Assembly (NCBI GenBank): GCA_022843945.1
Contig: JALHMR010000005.1
Coordinates: 62,001-126,000 of the forward strand
Direction: 5' to 3'
Length of the DNA: 64,000 nucleotides
Source: Rhodospirillaceae bacterium
Lineage (GTDB): Bacteria > Pseudomonadota > Alphaproteobacteria > CACIAM-22H2
Numbering within the stretch: position 1 is the stretch's first letter; each line of letters opens with the position of its first letter. The notes under the pieces were generated by a model. That model saw only the letters and a list, made by a program, of their open reading frames with translations. It did not search any database and was not told where the DNA came from. Below, one piece after another: positions 59,245 to 64,000 of this stretch. Position numbers and translations under genes: made by a program.

Positions 59245-59978
59245 TCCCGCCCGACCTGTTTACGACCGAGCTGCTGATCGCCTTCGTTCTTGCCTTCGCC
59301 GGCGGAACGATCCGTGGCTACACCGGCTTCGGCACGCCGCTGTTCCTGGCGCCGATCTACGCCGTGCTGTTCGGCCCGCAGGCGACCGTGCCGCTGATGA
59401 TCCTGATAGAAGTCGGCATCGTGGTGCAGATGGTACCCAGCGCCCTCAAGCGCACCGACTGGCCGGAAATGCGTGGCTTGCTGCTCGGTTGTCTGCCGAT
59501 GCTGCCTGTGGGCGGCCTGATGCTGGGCGTCATCGATCCCGAACTGGGCAAGAAGATCATCGGTTTCGTGACCGGCGCGTTCGTCGCGGCGCTGTGGTGG
59601 GGCTGGCGCTATCGCGGCCCGCGCACGCTGCCGGTGCGCATCGCCGTCGGCGCGGTCAGCGGCTTCTCCAACGGCCTCACCGGCATCGGCGGCCCGCCGG
59701 TGATCCTCTACTACCTGTCCGGTGGCAAGGACATCGCCGCCATCCGGGCCAACCTGGTGATCTATTTTGCCTTCATCACGCTGGTCGCCGTGCCGTTCTT
59801 CGTCTATGCGGACCTGGTGACCGTCGAGACGCTGTGGCGCTGGCTGATCCTGACCCCGCCGCTGCTCATCGGTGTCGCTGCCGGCTCGCGCCTGTTCCAG
59901 CGCACGACCGAGCGTAGCTTCATCCGCGCAGCCCTGCTCACGCTGCTCGCTGCAGCTCTCGTCGGGATTTTCGGCTAG
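59241..59978 (+). CDS. TSUP/TauE-SafE family membrane exporter, 245 aa
   Basis: About 7-8 hydrophobic segments in two related halves. The conserved boxes are AGGTIRGYTGFGTPLF at the start and SGFSNGLTGIGGPPVILYYL in the second half, typical of TSUP anion permeases for sulfite, sulfoacetate or other organosulfonates. GTG start overlapping the DUF1289 stop. Its end overlaps the convergent PAS_5-like gene by 4 bp. Confidence 0.88.
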   Translation: MIPPDLFTTELLIAFVLAFAGGTIRGYTGFGTPLFLAPIYAVLFGPQATVPLMILIEVGIVVQMVPSALKRTDWPEMRGLLLGCLPMLPVGGLMLGVIDPELGKKIIGFVTGAFVAALWWGWRYRGPRTLPVRIAVGAVSGFSNGLTGIGGPPVILYYLSGGKDIAAIRANLVIYFAFITLVAVPFFVYADLVTVETLWRWLILTPPLLIGVAAGSRLFQRTTERSFIRAALLTLLAAALVGIFG

Positions 59979-60391
59979 CGCTGAGCGGCGTTGTCGTAGA
60001 GGGCCACCAGCAGCAGGCTGACCCCGCGCTGATCCCCGGCGAACGGCAGGACCAGGCCTTCCACGCCCAGGGCGGGCAGCGCACGTGCAGGAGTGGCCCC
60101 GAAGGCGGCCTGCCGGTAGGCAACCGAGAGGCCCTCCGAGGGCACCTCGATCCGGGCATTGGGACAGGGCACGAGCTCGAAAGCCCGGCCGCCGCCGACC
60201 ACCGCGACGCGCCGCACGCGGCCGAGCCACGGCTTGAGATTGAAGAACAGCAGATCGGCCTCGCTCGGCAGGGCACGCTGCCCGCGATGGGCCCGCCACC
60301 GGCCGAGAAGCGCACGCAACGCCGGATGCTCCAGCGCGAGGACCGGCTCGCAATCGAGGTCGACGGTGCGGGAAGCCGGCACGGCGATCAT
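59975..60391 (-). CDS. PAS_5-like protein, 138 aa
   Basis: Resembles the alphaproteobacterial PAS_5 family: an N-terminal ALRALLGRWRAHRGQ helix, LPSEADLLFFNLKPWLGRV and a beta-rich remainder. Role unknown, probably sensory. It is the last gene of a three-gene operon with 2-bp spacing and stop-start coupling. Confidence 0.6.
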   Translation of the reverse strand: MIAVPASRTVDLDCEPVLALEHPALRALLGRWRAHRGQRALPSEADLLFFNLKPWLGRVRRVAVVGGGRAFELVPCPNARIEVPSEGLSVAYRQAAFGATPARALPALGVEGLVLPFAGDQRGVSLLLVALYDNAAQR

Positions 60392-60393
60392 GG

Positions 60394-61188
60394 CTACTCG
60401 GCCGCTCCACCCAGGCGGAAGATCGGCGATCGTGCCCCGGCGGCCCGGATCGCCGCATCAGTCGGCAGGCAGAGCGGCTGGCTCATATCCGCGTAAGACC
60501 GATCGACAATCACGCCGCGATAGAAGGAGCGCGGCGCCAGGAGCAGCCAGTACCAGCGGCCAAAGCGGGCGATGCCCGTCTCGGCCATGGGAAAACCGTA
60601 GACGTCGTTGGCATAGGCCCGGACCTGAGCCTTCTCCGCCAGACCGACGATCCAGCTCCAGCGCCAGTGCACGGCGACCCAGAGATGGAGTAGCCGCATC
60701 ATGGCGCGCACCACGTCGGACGATTCGCCTTGCTGCACGAAGGCGGCACCGGTCAGCGCCACGGAGCAGTCTGCGATCGACCAGGCACTGGGCGCCGTGC
60801 AGACGACCGTCTCGTCCGGCGAGGCCATCGTCGGAACGTCGCGATAGAAGAAGCGCAAGGACTGGAACGCCTCGCCCAGAGTGTCCTCGATCCAGAACAG
60901 GCGGGTGCCGGCACAAGCGACGGGCTCCCCGTCCCGTTCCATGGTGATCACCACGGCATTGGAGGGATCGTAGTCCTGGTATTCCGGGTTGAACGGCTGG
61001 AACAGCCGCATGCGATTGGCGTTTCGTCGCTGGATATCCGCCACCGTTCGCAGGTCGTGACTGATGCGAGGCGTCAGATTGTGCCGATGGATCGCTTCGA
61101 CCAGCGCCGGCACAGTGACCCCGGCGATCGTCTGCCGGGAGGAAGCCGGCAGCCAGCTCGCATCGAAGTGATCCATGTAATGGGTCAC
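60394..61188 (-). CDS. GNAT-like protein of unknown function, 264 aa
   Basis: No family firmly recognised. A GNAT-type architecture is suggested by the N-terminal RNANRMRLFQPFNPEYQD, a beta-strand pair (NAVVITMERDGEPVACAG) and the late VRAYANDVYGFPM, which looks like the closing segment of acetyltransferases. The GTG start at 61188 overlaps the stop of the HTH gene; an internal ATG at 61176 is the alternative. An acyltransferase role, perhaps making a signal molecule, is conceivable but unproven. Confidence 0.6.
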   Translation of the reverse strand: MTHYMDHFDASWLPASSRQTIAGVTVPALVEAIHRHNLTPRISHDLRTVADIQRRNANRMRLFQPFNPEYQDYDPSNAVVITMERDGEPVACAGTRLFWIEDTLGEAFQSLRFFYRDVPTMASPDETVVCTAPSAWSIADCSVALTGAAFVQQGESSDVVRAMMRLLHLWVAVHWRWSWIVGLAEKAQVRAYANDVYGFPMAETGIARFGRWYWLLLAPRSFYRGVIVDRSYADMSQPLCLPTDAAIRAAGARSPIFRLGGAAE

Positions 61189-62267
61189 GTCGTCCCGGGG
61201 TCAAGGAGCTGGACCGTGGTCATCACCATCTGCCGGTCGCCGGCATTGAACGGCAGTGCCACGCGGCGATAGCGACGTCGACGGCCGGCGATGTCGATCT
61301 CCAGGTGATAGAAGGTCGGCCCCTCCTTCACGCATTCGGTCATGTGCTGATAGACCAGCGCCGCGTAGCGCGGGTCGTCCCGGTCGAGCACGTTGCGGTA
61401 GGCGAAGCGATCGATGGGCAATCCGAGATCGGTGCCGATATAGAGACTGACGACCTCCGCCTCCCCTTTGATCCACAACAGCGACGAGGTGCCCATTCGG
61501 CCCGCGCGCACGCACGCAGCCATGGGATCCTCTGACGGCGCGAGCGTGGTCAGGAAACGTTGGAACTCCGCCTGTCCGTCGCTGTCCGGACGTTCGCGTT
61601 GGACGGTCCAGTTGGCTTCGCCCAGGGTCTGCCGCAAGGTTACCCGCACGGCCCAGCGATCGAGGAACCGCACGGCTTCCGAGACCGAGAAAATCGTGGC
61701 CTCGCCCCAGCCATCCGGCCCGAGAGCCAGGGCCCGAACCTCGGCGATCGCGCGACCATCGGTCAGCAGCCAGTCGCGCAGCCGGCGCGCCGCCTGGGGA
61801 TCCAGGGTCTTGGAGGCGTAGCGGATCTCGAGGCGGCGATCGGCGCGGACGAGGCAGGCGACCCAGCCGAGATTGGCGACGGTGTAACGCACCACATCCT
61901 GCTCGACCCCGGCCGTCAGCCCGAGCGCCGTGCGGGCGAACAGGGCGTGGCCGGCCGGCGCCTGATGCACCGCTCCCTCGGTGATCCACAGGCAGAGGTC
62001 GTCGGTCCGCGGCGTTGGATCGAGCCGCTCGAGATCGAGCACCTCGCGCAGGAAATTGCTGTCTTTGTGATAACGGATGAAGTAGCGGTCCACGTCTTCA
62101 GCGGCCCCGGCATACACCCGATGATCGCCGCGCAGCCAGCGTTGCAGCGTGTCTTCCGAGTATCCGAGCTCGTGGGCCATCTGTTTCACGCGAAGCGCCG
62201 TATGGGGGAATAGCCTGCGGCGAAGTGCCGCAGCGAAGCGCTGTTCGAATGAAACAGACGATGTCAT
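61185..62267 (-). CDS. HTH regulator with a PAS_5-like C-terminus, 360 aa
   Basis: An N-terminal helix-turn-helix (about residues 20-55, LRVKQMAHELGYSEDTLQRWLRG) of XRE-like form, a mixed middle domain and a C-terminal sensor-like part (YHLEIDIAGRRRRYRRVALPF) resembling PAS_5. First gene of the operon, so it may control the other two. The 180 bp upstream contains a TTAACCA/TGGTAAA palindrome. The signal is unknown. Confidence 0.65.
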   Translation of the reverse strand: MTSSVSFEQRFAAALRRRLFPHTALRVKQMAHELGYSEDTLQRWLRGDHRVYAGAAEDVDRYFIRYHKDSNFLREVLDLERLDPTPRTDDLCLWITEGAVHQAPAGHALFARTALGLTAGVEQDVVRYTVANLGWVACLVRADRRLEIRYASKTLDPQAARRLRDWLLTDGRAIAEVRALALGPDGWGEATIFSVSEAVRFLDRWAVRVTLRQTLGEANWTVQRERPDSDGQAEFQRFLTTLAPSEDPMAACVRAGRMGTSSLLWIKGEAEVVSLYIGTDLGLPIDRFAYRNVLDRDDPRYAALVYQHMTECVKEGPTFYHLEIDIAGRRRRYRRVALPFNAGDRQMVMTTVQLLDPGTT

Positions 62268-62446
62268 GACGACCCCCGCACGTCTGCGGTTCCGGCCCGC
62301 ACGTTCGCGGCTTTTCCGCCCGAGCGGGACGGTCCCTGTCCGTTAACGCGGTAACAGCAGAACACGCGGGACAAGCTTCGCACGCGTCCTGCCGGCCGGC
62401 AAACGGCACCCGTCACACCCGATTAACCATTTGGTAAATGGCCGAG

Positions 62447-64000
62447 CTAGCGGCTTTCACGCGGGGTGAAGCTACGCGCCGAAAGGTACTGGTTGGGCCA
62501 GGGCAGATCGTAGCCCTGCTCGTAGGCGGCGTGGCGCGTCCAGTAGGGGTCGAAAAGGTGACCGCGGGCGAGCACGCACAGGTCCGCCCGCCCTGCGGCC
62601 AGGATGGCGTTGACGTCGGCCCAGGAGGAAATATTGCCGACCGTCATGGTCGGCATGTCGGCCTCATTGCGCACGCGATCGGCAAACGGCGTCTGGAACA
62701 GCCGGCCGTACTGTGGCCGGGCGTCGGGCGTGGTCTGGCCCGCGGATACATCGAGGATATCGCAGCCGGCCGCCTTGAACAGGCGGGCGACCACCACCGC
62801 GTCGTCGGGTGTAAAGCCCCCCTCCTGCCAATCGGTCGCCGACAGGCGCACCGACAGGGGCTTGTGCGCCGGCCAGGCGGCGCGCACCGCCAGGAGCACT
62901 TCAAGGGGATACCGTGCCCGGCTCTCCAGCGTCCCGCCGTATTCGTCGCCGCGCCGATTGGTCAGAGGCGAGAGAAACGTGGCCAGCAGGTAGCCATGAG
63001 CGCAGTGCAGTTCGAGAAGATCGAATCCGGCCTCGTCGGCCATCCGGGTCGCACGGACAAAGTCGTCACGCACCCGGTCCATATCCTGGCGGTCCATGGC
63101 CTTGGGCACCTGCGAGTGCGGCAGGTAAGGGATCGCTGAGGCGGCGACAATCGGCCAATTGCCGTCGGGCAGCGGCTCGTCGATCCCTTCCCAGGCAAGC
63201 CGGGTCGATCCCTTGCGCCCGGCATGGGCGAGCTGGATGCCGATCTTGGCCGGGCTGTTGGCGTGCACGAAATCGACCACCCGCTTCCAGGCGCTGACAT
63301 GCTCGGGCTTGTACAGGCCTGTGCAGCCCGGCGTGATGCGTGCCTCGCGGCTGACATCGGTCATCTCGGCAATCACCAGGCCAGCCCCGCCCATCGCCCG
63401 GCTGCCGAGATGGACGAGGTGCCAGTCGTTGGGCATGCCGTCTTCGGCCGAGTACTGGCACATCGGCGAAACCACCACGCGATTGGCCAGCACTAGGTCG
63501 CGCAGCCGGAACGGCGTGAACATCGGCGGCGGGGCCGGCTCGACCGGCACGTTGACTCCAGACTGGTTCGCCGCGTGTCCGGCAAACCAGCGATCCACGC
63601 GCCCGGTAAACGCCGGATCGCGCAGCTTCAAATTGGCATGGTGGATGCGCAGGGACCGGGTCAGCATCGAATAGGCGAACTGCAGCGGCTCCATGCGGCC
63701 GAAGTAGCGCTCGGTCTCCTCGAACCATTGCAGGCTGACCTGGGCCGCGCGCTGGGTCGCCTCCACCACCGGCCGGCGCTCGGCTTCATAGGCATCGAGC
63801 GCTTCTTCCACGCTCTTGTGTTTCTGCAGGGCCAGGGCGAGCGCCGCCGAATCTTCCATGGCGAGCTTGGTGCCGGAGCCGATCGAAAAATGCGCCGTAT
63901 GCACGGCATCGCCCATCAGGACGATGTTCTCGTGATGCCAGTGCCTGTTGCGGATCGTCGGAAAGGTCCGCCACAGCGAGCGGTTCTTGAGCAGGCGATG
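62447..64000 (-). CDS. Bifunctional salicylyl-CoA 5-hydroxylase/oxidoreductase, C-terminal part
   Basis: Partial: the frame is open to the right edge and covers 517 residues. The start of the fragment is the FAD-monooxygenase end ([33 protein letters not shown]). From about residue 158 an Old Yellow Enzyme domain follows ([47 protein letters not shown]). Such fusions hydroxylate salicylyl-CoA on the gentisate route. An ATG-based call at 63916 would cut off sequence that belongs to the protein. Confidence 0.9.
   Translation of the reverse strand, partial: HRLLKNRSLWRTFPTIRNRHWHHENIVLMGDAVHTAHFSIGSGTKLAMEDSAALALALQKHKSVEEALDAYEAERRPVVEATQRAAQVSLQWFEETERYFGRMEPLQFAYSMLTRSLRIHHANLKLRDPAFTGRVDRWFAGHAANQSGVNVPVEPAPPPMFTPFRLRDLVLANRVVVSPMCQYSAEDGMPNDWHLVHLGSRAMGGAGLVIAEMTDVSREARITPGCTGLYKPEHVSAWKRVVDFVHANSPAKIGIQLAHAGRKGSTRLAWEGIDEPLPDGNWPIVAASAIPYLPHSQVPKAMDRQDMDRVRDDFVRATRMADEAGFDLLELHCAHGYLLATFLSPLTNRRGDEYGGTLESRARYPLEVLLAVRAAWPAHKPLSVRLSATDWQEGGFTPDDAVVVARLFKAAGCDILDVSAGQTTPDARPQYGRLFQTPFADRVRNEADMPTMTVGNISSWADVNAILAAGRADLCVLARGHLFDPYWTRHAAYEQGYDLPWPNQYLSARSFTPRESR

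Overview
The window is high-GC (roughly two-thirds G+C), gene-dense DNA, almost certainly chromosome of an alphaproteobacterium. Markers pointing there are a SAM-II riboswitch before metX, DUF2125, DUF1289 and DUF2076 proteins, PAS_5-type proteins, a chorismate mutase-hisC-tyrC cluster, a two-subunit NAD formate dehydrogenase of the Methylobacterium FDH1 type, polyhydroxyalkanoate (PHA) genes, and palindromic intergenic repeats of a kind common in this class. A Rhodospirillales or Reyranella-like host is my best guess, but the sequence alone does not settle it. I see no rRNA, tRNA, CRISPR array, transposase or phage gene.

Layout. 1-6.5 kb: end of the B12-dependent ribonucleotide reductase, a secreted unknown, a histidine kinase, a ChaC-like enzyme, a drug/metabolite exporter and a DUF2125 protein. 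6.5-11.5 kb: aromatic amino-acid/His genes (chorismate mutase fused to a degenerate prephenate-dehydratase-like region, hisC, tyrC), divergent from metX-metW, which has a clear promoter, SAM-II riboswitch and terminator. 12-19.5 kb: methyltransferase, K+/H+ antiporter, gloB, glutathione S-transferase, cupin, EamA exporter and a sensor kinase with a haem-c motif. 19.5-25 kb: two small enzymes, then the PHA set phaB, phaA, phaC, a PhaE-like gene overlapping phaC, and the regulator phaR. 25-33.6 kb: an EAL phosphodiesterase, a class III aminotransferase, a phnDCEE-type ABC transporter and pyrophosphatase, flanked by two paralogous small unknown proteins.

33.6-48.3 kb is the most coherent and interesting block. 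On one strand lie a tripartite tricarboxylate transporter (tctA-tctC-tctB) and a formate dehydrogenase (fused beta subunit, then alpha subunit). Divergent from them are a GntR/FCD regulator, oxalyl-CoA decarboxylase (oxc), formyl-CoA:oxalate CoA-transferase (frc, with a histone-H1-like Lys/Ala/Pro tail), a free-standing formyltransferase resembling the N-terminal domain of 10-formyl-THF dehydrogenase, and formate-THF ligase (fhs). Together they read as oxalate uptake, decarboxylation to formyl-CoA and formate, oxidation of formate to CO2 with NADH, and entry of C1 units into folate. A shared 20-bp near-palindrome lies before tctA and before the formate dehydrogenase, the likely operator of the GntR protein.

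48.4-64 kb: a divergent pair of TPR-methyltransferase and TPR-dioxygenase genes, a probable structured RNA region, a DUF2076 protein, an SsuABC/TauABC-type ABC transporter divergent from an RraA-family aldolase, a 56-residue zinc-ribbon protein, a large hybrid histidine kinase, DUF1289 and TSUP proteins, a three-gene operon of unknown regulators and a GNAT-like protein, and the C-terminal part of a bifunctional salicylyl-CoA 5-hydroxylase/oxidoreductase running off the end.
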